From: Paracholeplasma morum
GTDB taxonomy: Bacteria > Bacillota_I > Bacilli_A > Acholeplasmatales > UBA5453
Length of the DNA stretch: 64,000 nucleotides
NCBI RefSeq assembly: GCF_016907055.1
Contig: NZ_JAFBBG010000004.1
Span: forward strand, 1 to 64,000
Reading direction: 5' to 3'
Shown here one piece after another: positions 17,735 to 26,922 of the stretch. The position numbers and the translations under genes were made by a program. The notes below the pieces were generated by a model, which was not told the origin of the DNA, made no database searches, and worked only from the letters and a program-made list of their open reading frames with translations. How positions within the stretch are numbered: position 1 is the stretch's first letter; the number at the start of each line of letters is the position of its first letter.

Positions 17735-19372
17735 TTATACGTGGAATACTGATCCACCGATAAATTCTCTTAATAATGAGTTGTTTGGAACTAAATCATC
17801 TTCAATATCAATGAAGTACTTTAAGAACTTCAGTAATCTGTTAGCTGTGATGAAATGCTCAGACTCTCTAGAGATATTGTTTAGAGTTCTATATGCATGT
17901 TTCTTTAATACAGCCAATTCATAAGTTAATTCTGAGTTGAATACGTAGTTTGCGGTTTCTTGATATGGATAAATCCACTTGAATTCTCCGCGTCTTACGC
18001 TTGCCCACATTGAGATGGTTTCATCTGCAGGTGAGTTTCTGAACTTTTGATCCCTAACAATACGTCTTAATAATCTTAAATCTGTAAAGCTAATTGGATT
18101 TTGGTCATCAATGTGTAATTGAGTTTGTGGCGCAATGAATACTTTGAATTTTTGATGTTGTGGAATAGATGAAGTCAATCTGTCGTTCAAGGCATGAATA
18201 CCTTCAATGATGATTGGTGTAGCTTCACTAATTTTAACTTTTCTACCAGCTTCTCTGCGGCCTGTTTTGAAGTTGAAGTGTGGTAATGTAACCTCTTCAC
18301 CTTGAATAAGTGCCAACATTTGTTCATCGAATAAGCTAATATCTAGTGCTTCGATGTGTTCTAAATCCGGATTACCAAATTGGTCTTTCGGAGCTTGATC
18401 TTTTGGTTGATAATAATCGTCAATTGAAATCATTAATGGCTTAATACCGCGAGATAACAGTTCAATTCTCAAACGTGTACTAAATGTTGTTTTGCCGCTT
18501 GAAGAAGGGCCTGCGATTGCGATTAAACGGATTGAATCGATGTCTTGATAAATGCGTTCTCCGAGCTCAGCCATTTGTCTGTTATGCTTTGTTTCACACA
18601 TGTTAATAAGTTCAACAGTTAAGCCTTTTTCAACGTATTGGTTTAACTTATGAATGTAGTCGCCATCAATATTCTTCCCCCATTTGGTTGCTTCTTTAAT
18701 GGTTTTTGAGAAGATTGGTGCATCATCAAATGGTGGGATGATACCTCCCAATTCACTTCTTGGGTATTGAATAATAAAACCTGGGTGGTAAAGCGATAGT
18801 GCATATTCTTTTAGATAGCCTGTAGAAGGTAACATGTAACCAAACATATAGTTGAAGTATTCTTCACATGTGTACATGTTTACTTTGTCTTCATCACGGT
18901 ATTTTAAGATATTCACTTTGTCTAGATAGCCATGAGATCTATACATCTCGATTGCTTCATCTAAATCGATTGTTTTTCTTTCAATCGGTAAATCTTGCTC
19001 AATGATTCTTTGAATTTCAGAATCAATGGATTTGATGGTATTTCGGTCTAATTTATGATCTAAATTATCTAATATACCAAGAATCGCTCTTGAAACGCTG
19101 TAGTTGAATTTAACACTCACTTCAGGATACAAGTTTTTTACAGCCATAGATATGACATATCTTAATGTCGACTCATAGATTCTTACGGCATCTCTGTCGG
19201 TTAAATCCAAGAATTGAACCTCTGAGTTCTTTGTTAGAGGGAAAGTCAATTCACGAATTCTGTTATTGACAGTTGCGGCATAAGCTTCAAGATTAAGCTG
19301 CTTTTTTAGTTGTTCTAGTGTTGTACCAGACTCAACTTCGTACTGCTTTTTGTTTACTACTATTTTTATCAT
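17735..19372 (-). CDS. TGS-domain nucleoside (uridine kinase-like) kinase
   Basis: The N-terminus (residues 1-60, MIKIVVNKKQYEVESGTTLEQL) is a TGS/ubiquitin-like domain; the next 200 residues resemble the catalytic-core region of threonyl-tRNA synthetase without aminoacylation use. The C-terminal half is a P-loop kinase of the uridine kinase/phosphoribulokinase family: IAIAGPSSSGKTTFSTRL, SIDDYYQP, DLEHIEALD, LPHFNFKTGRRE and IIEGIHALN. This fused architecture is widespread in Firmicutes and annotated as a nucleoside kinase; the substrate is not settled. The frame opens at 19399, but ATG 19372 sits behind GGAAGGAG and one base after the parC stop, giving 545 residues. Confidence 0.85.
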   Translation of the reverse strand: MIKIVVNKKQYEVESGTTLEQLKKQLNLEAYAATVNNRIRELTFPLTKNSEVQFLDLTDRDAVRIYESTLRYVISMAVKNLYPEVSVKFNYSVSRAILGILDNLDHKLDRNTIKSIDSEIQRIIEQDLPIERKTIDLDEAIEMYRSHGYLDKVNILKYRDEDKVNMYTCEEYFNYMFGYMLPSTGYLKEYALSLYHPGFIIQYPRSELGGIIPPFDDAPIFSKTIKEATKWGKNIDGDYIHKLNQYVEKGLTVELINMCETKHNRQMAELGERIYQDIDSIRLIAIAGPSSSGKTTFSTRLRIELLSRGIKPLMISIDDYYQPKDQAPKDQFGNPDLEHIEALDISLFDEQMLALIQGEEVTLPHFNFKTGRREAGRKVKISEATPIIIEGIHALNDRLTSSIPQHQKFKVFIAPQTQLHIDDQNPISFTDLRLLRRIVRDQKFRNSPADETISMWASVRRGEFKWIYPYQETANYVFNSELTYELAVLKKHAYRTLNNISRESEHFITANRLLKFLKYFIDIEDDLVPNNSLLREFIGGSVFHV

Positions 19373-19373
19373 A

Positions 19374-22070
19374 TTACTCCTTCCAATCGTCATCTTCAAA
19401 TAGAGACAATTTTTTAATATGTATTTTCTTGTCGTCTGTGTGCTCTAAATCAGCCGTTTCTTTAGTTTCAGAAACGACTGGCGTACTTATTTCTACTGTT
19501 TTTGCCGGTTCTTCTTTGGTTTCTACAATTTTTATAGTTTTTGGTGTCTTAACAACAGGTTGTTTTTTAGGTGTTGTTAGCACAACTGAGCCCTTTTCAA
19601 TTAATTCTTCATCGTCTGCTTCAGTGCTTGCAGGATTAAGAGTGATGAATAGAGATTTACCAAAAACTGCTGTATCTAAGAATGGTTTACCATATTCAGC
19701 ATTACTCTTTAAGTCTTCAATTTTGAGCAATAAAGACCCTTGTTTTGCAGTTACTAAAACATCGACGTTTTCTTTAAATTGTTCAATTGATACCCTCGAA
19801 ACGTCACGAATGAAGTGTGGATTGCGTTTTCTCAGCTTAATCAACTCTGTGGTTGCTTTTAAACGTTTTGACATCGGAATATTATCCACTTTATCACGTT
19901 TAATATTGCCTAGTGAAGTAAGAATAAGGATATCATCACTTGATTTAGCATAGATTGCTTTAACCACTTTATCTGTAGGATCTAATTTCACTGAAGATAT
20001 ACCATTCGATTGAGTACCATAAACGGGTACATCGTTTTGGTGGAAACGAAGGGCTTTGCCTTCTTTCGTAAAGACAATGATATTATTCTTTGTATATAGA
20101 TCAACACTGGTTAATTCATCATTTTCTTGAATCTTCATTGCACGAATGGTCTTTGAATAACGAGATACTTCAAAATCCATTAGCTTAGTTTGCTTAATTC
20201 TGGCTTGTTCAGTGGTTAATAACACATTCGTATCCACATTAAAGTTTGAGATAGCATATATTTTTATGATAAACTCATTCTTTTCTATTGGGACGATATT
20301 ATTGATAAACGCACCCAAGTCTTTCCACTTCATTTCTTCAAGTTCGAACACTGGTAAGTATATGTAATTTCCCAATGTGGTAAACATTAGCAAGACATCT
20401 TTTGTAGAAACTTCTTGATCAAATAACATTCCGTCTTGGTCTTTTAGCCCTGGTTGTTTTGAGGCAGTATAGCTTCTTAAGTTTGAACGCTTAATATAGC
20501 CATCTTTAGTAACGCCAACGCGAACACGTTCATCGCTAATAAGATCTGCTTTCTCAATCTTTATGGTTTCGATTTCTTCTTCGATAACAGTCTTTCTTGG
20601 TGTTCCGACTTTTGAAGATACTTCCTTGAGTTCCTTCTTAATCACGCCAAGCAGCATTTGCTCATCAGATAATACTTGTTTTAGCCATTCGATTTTTTCT
20701 TCTAACTCATTCGATTCCTTAATTAATAAGTTGATATCAGTCGAACTTAAACGATAGAGTTGAAGTGTTACAATCGCTTCAGCTTGAAGTTCACTAAAGC
20801 CAAACTTCTTGATGATGTTTTCTTTAGAGGTTTGCTTGTTTTTGGATTGTCTAATGATATGAATAACTTCATCGATGACATCGACCATCTTAATTAAGCC
20901 AGAAACAATGTGAAGTCTCTTCTCTGCCTTATCTAAATCAAAGTTTGAGCGGTTAGTGATAACTTCCTTTTGGTGATTAATATAAGCGTCAATAATCTCA
21001 ATAACACCCATTTGAACTGGTCTTTGATGATGAATTGCAACCATATTGTAGTTGTAGTTTACTTGAAGATCTGTGTTTTTAAGTAAATAAGCTAAACAAA
21101 TATCAGGATTGGCGTCCTTCTTTAACTCAATTGAGATTCTAAGCCCTTCACGGTCAGACTCATCTCTTACTTCTTGAATATCTTCTAATTTCTTGTCAAT
21201 TCTCAGTAAGTCTATAGATTTAACAAGTTCAGCCTTGTTGACCTCATATGGAATCTCGTTAATAACAATTCTTGTTTGATCTTTATTAAACGTTTCAAAG
21301 GATGTTTTTGATCTGATAATAACTTTTCCTGAGCCTGTTTCAAAAGCTTGTTTAATGCCTTCTTTACCTTGTACGATTCCTCCAGTAGGGAAATCTGGAC
21401 CAGGAATTATTTTCATCAATCTGTCTATGGTTAAATCAGGTTTATCAATTCGCTCAATAGTGGCTTTGATAACCTCTTTCAAATTATGTGGTGGGATTTT
21501 CGTTGCATAACCTGCAGATATACCATTAGCACCGTTAACAAGTAAGTTAGGAAACTTGGCTGGTAAAACGGTAGGTTCTAGTTCTTCATCGTCAAAGTTT
21601 GGAACGAAAGGAACTGTTCTTTTGTCTATGTCTGCGATTAAGTATTCAGCTTCTTTTGATAATCTGGCTTCTGTATAACGCATTGCAGCGGCAGAGTCGC
21701 CATCAATTGAACCGTTGTTTCCATGCATTTCAATGAGCGTTACCCCAACTTTAAAGCCTTGGCTCATTCTAACCATCGCATCATAAATCGAGGAGTCCCC
21801 GTGTGGATGGTATTTCCCCATTACTTCTCCAGCGATACGAGCGCTCTTCTTAAATGGTTTATCGTTAAACATACCCATTTTATACATAGCGTACAAAATA
21901 CGTCTTTGAACAGGTTTTAAGCCATCTCTTGCATCTGGAAGTGCACGGTCTTGGATGATATATTTGGAATATCTACCAAAACGTTCTCCAATAATGTCTT
22001 CAAGTTTTTCAGTTTTAATTTTTTCTTCAATAAAGGCATCTATTTTTTTGTCAATCGTTTTTTTACTCAT
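19374..22070 (-). CDS. parC: DNA topoisomerase IV subunit A (ParC)
   Basis: ParC is the DNA-cleaving subunit of topoisomerase IV, which unlinks replicated chromosomes. The N-terminal part has ALPDARDGLKPVQRRILYAM, GEVMGKYHPHGDSSIYDAMV (quinolone-determining region with the wild-type Ser) and AAMRYTEARLS with the catalytic Tyr. The C-terminal beta-pinwheel follows, with a roughly 60-residue Lys/Glu/Thr-rich tail (VVKTPKTIKIVETKEEP) before the end. It starts at ATG 22070 behind AAGGAGG, overlapping the parE end by eight bases; upstream in-frame codons have no SD. 898 residues. Confidence 0.95.
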   Translation of the reverse strand: MSKKTIDKKIDAFIEEKIKTEKLEDIIGERFGRYSKYIIQDRALPDARDGLKPVQRRILYAMYKMGMFNDKPFKKSARIAGEVMGKYHPHGDSSIYDAMVRMSQGFKVGVTLIEMHGNNGSIDGDSAAAMRYTEARLSKEAEYLIADIDKRTVPFVPNFDDEELEPTVLPAKFPNLLVNGANGISAGYATKIPPHNLKEVIKATIERIDKPDLTIDRLMKIIPGPDFPTGGIVQGKEGIKQAFETGSGKVIIRSKTSFETFNKDQTRIVINEIPYEVNKAELVKSIDLLRIDKKLEDIQEVRDESDREGLRISIELKKDANPDICLAYLLKNTDLQVNYNYNMVAIHHQRPVQMGVIEIIDAYINHQKEVITNRSNFDLDKAEKRLHIVSGLIKMVDVIDEVIHIIRQSKNKQTSKENIIKKFGFSELQAEAIVTLQLYRLSSTDINLLIKESNELEEKIEWLKQVLSDEQMLLGVIKKELKEVSSKVGTPRKTVIEEEIETIKIEKADLISDERVRVGVTKDGYIKRSNLRSYTASKQPGLKDQDGMLFDQEVSTKDVLLMFTTLGNYIYLPVFELEEMKWKDLGAFINNIVPIEKNEFIIKIYAISNFNVDTNVLLTTEQARIKQTKLMDFEVSRYSKTIRAMKIQENDELTSVDLYTKNNIIVFTKEGKALRFHQNDVPVYGTQSNGISSVKLDPTDKVVKAIYAKSSDDILILTSLGNIKRDKVDNIPMSKRLKATTELIKLRKRNPHFIRDVSRVSIEQFKENVDVLVTAKQGSLLLKIEDLKSNAEYGKPFLDTAVFGKSLFITLNPASTEADDEELIEKGSVVLTTPKKQPVVKTPKTIKIVETKEEPAKTVEISTPVVSETKETADLEHTDDKKIHIKKLSLFEDDDWKE

Positions 22071-24021
22071 AGCTTGCCTCCTTAATTTGGAAGTCATCTT
22101 CGTCTACGAAGTCCACGTTATGTTCAATCCATTCTCTACGAGGCGCGACTTGATCCCCCATTAGTATAGAAACGCGTTTTTCTGCTTCGCCTTCATCTTC
22201 GATTTGGACTCTTATAAGCGTTCTAGTTTCAGGGTTCATGGTTGTTTCCCATAGTTGATCATAGTTCATTTCCCCAAGACCTTTATAACGTTGAAGCGTG
22301 TAAGATCCGGATTGTGTATATTCCTTAAGTTGCTCATCAGTCCACGCGTATTGCGAGATAATCTTGCCTGATTTTTTGTAGGATACTTTGTAAAGTGGTG
22401 GTAATGCAATATAAAGTTTACCAGCTTCTACAAGTGGCTTCATGTATCTAAAGAAAAAGGTGATTAGTAATACTTGAATATGTGCCCCATCGGTATCGGC
22501 ATCGGTCATGATAATGATTTTGTCATAATTACATTTTTCGATGTCAAAATCAGCGCCAAATTCCGCGCCTATCGTATGGATAATTGTATTGATTTCTTCG
22601 TTTTTCAAAATAGCATCTACATTGGCTTTTTCTGTATTAATAACTTTACCTCTAAGTGGAAGAATGGCTTGGAATCGACGATCCCTACCTTGTTTTGCAG
22701 ATCCTCCTGCAGAGTCACCTTCTACTAAAAACAGTTCATTCTTAGTTTTATCCTTGCCTTGTGCAGGGGTTAACTTCCCAGATAAAGTAACTTCTTTCTT
22801 ATTACGTTTCTTATCACTTCTTGCCTCGTCACGGGCTTTTCTAGCAGCTTCTCTAGCTTTATAAGCATCCAAAGAACGCTTAATAAGACCACTTGAGAAC
22901 TCTTGATTTTCTTCAAGGTAATAAGTAAGTTGATCATAAATAACAGATTCCATCGCGTTTCTAGCTTCAGGAGACCCTAGTTTTGATTTAGTTTGTCCTT
23001 CAAATTCTAAGAAAGCTTCCGGAATTCGGAGGGAGATAATTGCGGTGATACCTTCGCGGATATCAACCCCATCGAGGTTACCGTCTTTATCTTTAAGGAA
23101 TCCATATTTTCGTGCATAATCATTTACAGCTCTTGTCATCGAAGATTTAAAGCCCGTTTCATGCGTACCACCATCACGTGTACGTACGTTATTGACGAAA
23201 GAAACTACTGTTTCGCTATAGCTCTGAGTGAATTGAAATGCCGTTTCAACCTCGATTGCATTAGTACTATTGATGTTATAAACGCCGATTAAGTCCTTAA
23301 CCGCATGGTATTCTTGTTTGCCTTTATTTATATACTCTACGTATTCAGAAATACCACGTTCATATTGGAATATATCTTGAGTGTTCGTTCTTTCATCCTT
23401 TAGAGTTATTTTTAGATTTCGAATTAAAAATGCACTTTCGCGTAATCTATCTTTGATAGTGTCATAGTTAAAAAGAGTTGTAGAGAAGATTTTTGGATCA
23501 GGTTTAAACCATACTGTTGTCCCAGTCTTCTTAGTTTTTCCGATCTCTTCGAGTGGGCTAATGACTTTCCCGCCTTCACTAAAACGTTGTCTAAATATAG
23601 AACCATCTCTTGAAATCGTTACTTCTAAAAACTGTGATAAGGCGTTAACAACGGATGCGCCGACACCATGTAATCCCCCAGAAACTTTGTATCCGCCTTC
23701 TGCTGAGAACTTACCGCCAGCGTGTAAAACAGTAAAAATGATTTCCGTCGTTGGTTTACCTGACTTATGTGTCTTATAAGGTAATCCACGGCCAAAATCG
23801 CAAATTTCAACGCTATTATCATTTTTTATCGTTACGATTATTTCGTTACCATATCCAGATAATGCTTCATCAATTGAGTTATCGATGATTTCCCAAACCA
23901 GATGATGTAATCCTCTCGTATCGGTTGATCCGATGTACATTCCAGGACGCTTTCTTACAGCATCCAGACCCTCTAATATTTGAATCGAGTCTTCGGAATA
24001 TTTTTTTTCATTTTCTTCCAT
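22063..24021 (-). CDS. parE: DNA topoisomerase IV subunit B (ParE)
   Basis: ParE is the ATPase subunit of topoisomerase IV. The 652 residues have the GHKL ATPase markers EGLDAVRKRPGMYIGSTDTRGLHHLVWEIIDNSIDEA, DFGRGLP and GLHGVGASVVNALS, then the Toprim segment LVEGDSAGGSAKQGRDR, IMTDADTDGAHIQVLL, and the C-terminal RYKGLGEMNYDQLWETTM. Its coupling to parC and absence of GyrB-specific context support ParE; gyrA/gyrB would be elsewhere. Its promoter is in the gap shared with plsY. Confidence 0.95.
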   Translation of the reverse strand: MEENEKKYSEDSIQILEGLDAVRKRPGMYIGSTDTRGLHHLVWEIIDNSIDEALSGYGNEIIVTIKNDNSVEICDFGRGLPYKTHKSGKPTTEIIFTVLHAGGKFSAEGGYKVSGGLHGVGASVVNALSQFLEVTISRDGSIFRQRFSEGGKVISPLEEIGKTKKTGTTVWFKPDPKIFSTTLFNYDTIKDRLRESAFLIRNLKITLKDERTNTQDIFQYERGISEYVEYINKGKQEYHAVKDLIGVYNINSTNAIEVETAFQFTQSYSETVVSFVNNVRTRDGGTHETGFKSSMTRAVNDYARKYGFLKDKDGNLDGVDIREGITAIISLRIPEAFLEFEGQTKSKLGSPEARNAMESVIYDQLTYYLEENQEFSSGLIKRSLDAYKAREAARKARDEARSDKKRNKKEVTLSGKLTPAQGKDKTKNELFLVEGDSAGGSAKQGRDRRFQAILPLRGKVINTEKANVDAILKNEEINTIIHTIGAEFGADFDIEKCNYDKIIIMTDADTDGAHIQVLLITFFFRYMKPLVEAGKLYIALPPLYKVSYKKSGKIISQYAWTDEQLKEYTQSGSYTLQRYKGLGEMNYDQLWETTMNPETRTLIRVQIEDEGEAEKRVSILMGDQVAPRREWIEHNVDFVDEDDFQIKEASYE

Positions 24022-24046
24022 TAAATCAGTCCCTACTTGTAACTAT

Positions 24047-24075
24047 ATTATATCAACATTTTAACGGTTACACAA
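24047..24075 (-). promoter_or_regulatory. Promoter of the parE-parC-kinase-Fic-like operon
   Basis: Minus strand TTGTGT (24075-24070), 17 bases, TATAAT (24052-24047) with TGA upstream. Confidence 0.7.
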
Positions 24076-24114
24076 TGAAAAATATAGTCAGATTTTAAAT
24101 TTGCCGTATTTTAT

Positions 24115-24141
24115 TTGCTTTTTAATGACTTGTGATATAAT
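24115..24141 (+). promoter_or_regulatory. Promoter of plsY
   Basis: TATAAT (24136-24141) preceded by TGA (extended -10); TTGCTT at 24115-24120 with a 15-base spacer is a possible -35. Confidence 0.55.
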
Positions 24142-24163
24142 ATTTTAGTACCGAGGTGACAAA

Positions 24164-24838
24164 ATGGAGAATATGTTATTACAATTAGGTTTAATTATTG
24201 TTGCTTATCTTGTCGGTTCTATACCGAATGGACTATGGATAGGTAAAGTGTTTTTAGGAATTGATATTAGACAACTCGGTTCAAAAAACATTGGAACTTC
24301 AAATGCCATTAGAGTAATGGGCTTGAAGTATGGAATACTGACATTTTTATTGGATGCATTGAAAGGTGCATTACCAATTCTACTCGTTTATTTATTGAGA
24401 AGAACAAATGACTTAGAGACTACTATTGAGATCTTTAACCGCGCTTATGACTATGCGATATTGTTTGGTGTAGTGGCTGTTATTGGTCATACATTCCCGA
24501 TTTTTAATCAATTAAAAGGTGGAAAAGCAGTTGCTTCATCTGCTGGAATCGTATTATCATTAACACCATTTGCTGGTATTGCATGCATACTTGTGTACAT
24601 TGCAGTGGTTGCTATTACAAAGTATGCCTCGCTTGGTTCTACTTTTGCTGCTCTAACGGTTTTCATCGTATCACTCATTGAATTTTATCTTCCTGATAAA
24701 TCGCTTCTAGATAATTTGTTTGTAATCATTATCTATGCTTTAATGATTCTATTCATCTTTTATAGACACATAGAAAACTACAAGCGTTTGTTTAACGGTA
24801 CTGAAAATAAGATGTCTTTCAAGAAGAAAACGCAATAA
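24164..24838 (+). CDS. plsY: Acyl-phosphate glycerol-3-phosphate acyltransferase PlsY
   Basis: PlsY transfers the acyl group from acyl-phosphate to glycerol 3-phosphate, the first membrane step of phospholipid synthesis. The 224 residues have five or so transmembrane helices and the three conserved loops: GSIPNGLWIGK, GSKNIGTSNAIRVMG (about 39-53) and GHTFPIFNQLKGGKAVASSAG (about 109-129). Length and topology are typical. It is monocistronic, divergent from parE. GAGGTG precedes the ATG. Confidence 0.95.
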   Translation: MENMLLQLGLIIVAYLVGSIPNGLWIGKVFLGIDIRQLGSKNIGTSNAIRVMGLKYGILTFLLDALKGALPILLVYLLRRTNDLETTIEIFNRAYDYAILFGVVAVIGHTFPIFNQLKGGKAVASSAGIVLSLTPFAGIACILVYIAVVAITKYASLGSTFAALTVFIVSLIEFYLPDKSLLDNLFVIIIYALMILFIFYRHIENYKRLFNGTENKMSFKKKTQ

Positions 24839-24844
24839 CTAATC

Positions 24845-24874
24845 AAAAAGGTAAACCGCTCGGTTTACCTTTTT
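24845..24874. terminator. Bidirectional terminator between plsY and the next gene
   Basis: Perfect AAAAAGGTAAACC, loop GCTC, GGTTTACCTTTTT. Confidence 0.92.
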
Positions 24875-24881
24875 ATTATCA

Positions 24882-25766
24882 TTACTTTAATTTTCTCTTT
24901 GTGATGATTGTCGAAAGACTATCCGTCCATATTTGAGCAAAGTGGTTGTTTGAAACGACCATCGGAATTGCAAATACGTAGAAAAACGGTACTAGAACGT
25001 ATAGTTCAATCGATAACTCAAATACAGATATCAATACAGTAGTGACTGCGATACCTAAGAATAATATAACGATGGAAATTGTATTGATCATTTTACGTTT
25101 ATGAGTTACTTGATTTCCAAGACGCCAATGGATTCTTACGGTATGAATAACCAAAAAAGCAAAAGTTAACATCGATGCAATCGCAAGAATGCCAAATATA
25201 ACGCCCTCGAGCGTACTATGTTTTTGAAGAACAGTAAGTACGGATATAATCGATAACATATAAAACACACCTGCAATTAAGAACTGCAGTAATGTCCTTG
25301 AATACCTTATCGCATGGATAAACTTTTCTTGAATCTCAAGGCTTTCTTCAGGGTTTTTAAGGCTCTCTTCAAACAATTGATAATATGAAACCTCTATTTC
25401 TTTGTGGTCCGTCAAATAGCGTTTATAATCTGCATAAAGGAATAATTCAGTCATGATATTGGCAATAAACAACGGAATGGTCAATAAGTTGAAAACCAAA
25501 TACCACTTTTCTGCTAAGCCACTGGATCTAAGCACAATGACGATGATTGTGACCTTTAAAAGGATATCCAAGAACGTGTAGCGTTTATACTGCTTAAATG
25601 TTTCTGAAAAGCCCACTAAGGAGAGTAACACAGGAATAGCTATAGTAATAATCCAAATCGGCTGTATAGAATCAAGACCATCAGTTCTAATTTGATATGT
25701 TATCAATAAGACGTTGAAATAGGATAATATACTTAATCCGATTAATATTTTCAAGAAATTTTTCAT
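24882..25766 (-). CDS. Uncharacterised multi-pass membrane protein
   Basis: I do not recognise this protein of about 294 residues. It has roughly eight hydrophobic segments (first NFLKILIGLSILSYFNVLLI, last ELYVLVPFFYVFAIPMVV) separated by short charged loops, and one longer cytosolic-type loop (about 110-150, rich in Glu, YKRYLTDHKEIEVSYYQLF). No catalytic motif is visible. The start ATG 25766 is preceded by GAGG at six bases; GTG 25778 overlaps that SD and is rejected. It is monocistronic. Confidence 0.65.
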   Translation of the reverse strand: MKNFLKILIGLSILSYFNVLLITYQIRTDGLDSIQPIWIITIAIPVLLSLVGFSETFKQYKRYTFLDILLKVTIIVIVLRSSGLAEKWYLVFNLLTIPLFIANIMTELFLYADYKRYLTDHKEIEVSYYQLFEESLKNPEESLEIQEKFIHAIRYSRTLLQFLIAGVFYMLSIISVLTVLQKHSTLEGVIFGILAIASMLTFAFLVIHTVRIHWRLGNQVTHKRKMINTISIVILFLGIAVTTVLISVFELSIELYVLVPFFYVFAIPMVVSNNHFAQIWTDSLSTIITKRKLK

Positions 25767-25800
25767 AGTATACCTCACTTATTTTTATTTTAACACAATA

Positions 25801-25825
25801 AAATAAAAAGGTGTATTTACACCTT
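25801..25825 (-). terminator. Terminator of the UPF0154 gene
   Basis: Minus strand AAGGTGTA, loop AA, TACACCTT then T-rich. Confidence 0.8.
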
Positions 25826-25826
25826 A

Positions 25827-26042
25827 CTATTTTGTTTGGTTCATTGAACTCATGACTTGTCTTACTTGTTTTTCAGATGGAGTTCTGCCCATTTGTCTCA
25901 TCATTTCACGAATCATTCGTTCGTTAACTGGTGGATTTTTCTTTAAATACTTCTTAAACCACGCTCTTGCTAGGAAGAAACCCAATATAAGTCCTAATAC
26001 TAAGGCACCAACAATGGATAAAATTTCGCCTAATGTTCCCAT
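25827..26042 (-). CDS. UPF0154 family membrane protein (YneF-like)
   Basis: This 71-residue protein has one N-terminal transmembrane helix (about 7-29, ending LGFFLARAWFKKYLKKNPPV) and the UPF0154 signature NERMIREMMRQMGRTPSEKQVRQVM. Family members are small single-pass proteins of unknown function found across Firmicutes and Mollicutes; the conserved basic/helical tail should face the cytoplasm. It stands alone between terminators. A clear GAG-rich SD lies before ATG 26042. Confidence 0.88.
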   Translation of the reverse strand: MGTLGEILSIVGALVLGLILGFFLARAWFKKYLKKNPPVNERMIREMMRQMGRTPSEKQVRQVMSSMNQTK

Positions 26043-26128
26043 TTAAATCACTCCTTTAATATCAATCTCATTGTACTAAAAAAATACATCAAATGCAACA
26101 ATAAATCATGTTTAAGTTAGATTGTGTG

Positions 26129-26157
26129 TTTACATTTTGCTTGACATATTATAAAAT
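26129..26157 (+). promoter_or_regulatory. Promoter of the ferredoxin gene
   Basis: TTTACA (26129-26134), 17 bases, TAAAAT (26152-26157). AAGGAGTG follows before ATG 26177. Confidence 0.65.
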
Positions 26158-26176
26158 AAACATAAGGAGTGATAAT

Positions 26177-26344
26177 ATGCCAAGATGGATTGATGACACT
26201 TGTATTGCATGCGGGTCATGTCAAGCAGTTTGTCCAGTTGATTGTATCTCTGAAGGGGATATCTACGTTATCGATGAAGATGTTTGCATCGATTGCGGCG
26301 CTTGTCAAGAAGTTTGCCCTGTAGGAGCAATTTCAGAAAGATAA
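26177..26344 (+). CDS. 2[4Fe-4S] ferredoxin
   Basis: A 55-residue clostridial-type ferredoxin with two complete cluster motifs, CIACGSCQAVCP and CIDCGACQEVCP. It is a soluble low-potential electron carrier, usually reduced by pyruvate:ferredoxin oxidoreductase or similar enzymes, which suggests fermentative anaerobic metabolism. The frame is open further upstream, but ATG 26177 behind AAGGAGTG gives the compact family length. It is monocistronic with its own promoter and terminator. Confidence 0.95.
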   Translation: MPRWIDDTCIACGSCQAVCPVDCISEGDIYVIDEDVCIDCGACQEVCPVGAISER

Positions 26345-26370
26345 AAAAAGCACATTAAGTGCTTTTTTTA
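26343..26370. terminator. Terminator of the ferredoxin gene, possibly bidirectional
   Basis: AAAAAGCAC, loop ATTAA, GTGCTTTTTTT, directly at the stop codon; flanking A and T runs would also serve rsmD. Confidence 0.88.
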
Positions 26371-26376
26371 TTAGAG

Positions 26377-26922
26377 TTATTTAACATTTTTTATAATGAC
26401 TATTTTCTTAATACCATGAACTCTTTCTTTCAAAATAGAAAGATCATTCGTACTTAAACTCACATTAGTACTTTTATCCATTTCTGCGATAATAACGCCA
26501 TTTGAAGCCAGTAAAGGTGAAACGAGTTCAATGATTGGATTGATATCTAGATGATAAGGAGGATCTAAGAAGATATAATTAAATTCCTCTTTTGAAGCAA
26601 CCAGTGTTATAATCAGTTCTTGGTAATCCATATTGTAAAGTCTTGCGTCTGTTTTAAGCTTGAGATTGTTTTGTTTAAGTGACTGAAATGCAAGTTTATC
26701 TACATCGTTTAGCGTGATTTTATCTAACCCTCTAGATAAAGCTTCAAACCCATATGCGCCTGAACCAGCAAACAGATCAAGCCCACTACCTGAGAGGCTG
26801 TAAAGCATATTAAAAACTGCTCCCCTCACGACGTGAGAGGTTTCTCTTGTTTGCTCACTCAAACTAACTAGAGATTGGTTCTTGTATTTGCCTGAGATGA
26901 TTTTTACTTGGATGTTTTTCAT
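26377..26922 (-). CDS. rsmD: 16S rRNA (guanine(966)-N(2))-methyltransferase RsmD
   Basis: RsmD methylates G966 of 16S rRNA. The 181 residues have a SAM-binding fold with VRGAVFNMLYSL, LDLFAGSGAYGFEALSRG (motif I, about 50-67), the acidic TLNDVD strand, and the target-base motif FLDPPYH (about 119-125). The length is normal. It overlaps the upstream Fic-like gene by four bases (ATGA), so the two are translationally coupled. Confidence 0.93.
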   Translation of the reverse strand: MKNIQVKIISGKYKNQSLVSLSEQTRETSHVVRGAVFNMLYSLSGSGLDLFAGSGAYGFEALSRGLDKITLNDVDKLAFQSLKQNNLKLKTDARLYNMDYQELIITLVASKEEFNYIFLDPPYHLDINPIIELVSPLLASNGVIIAEMDKSTNVSLSTNDLSILKERVHGIKKIVIIKNVK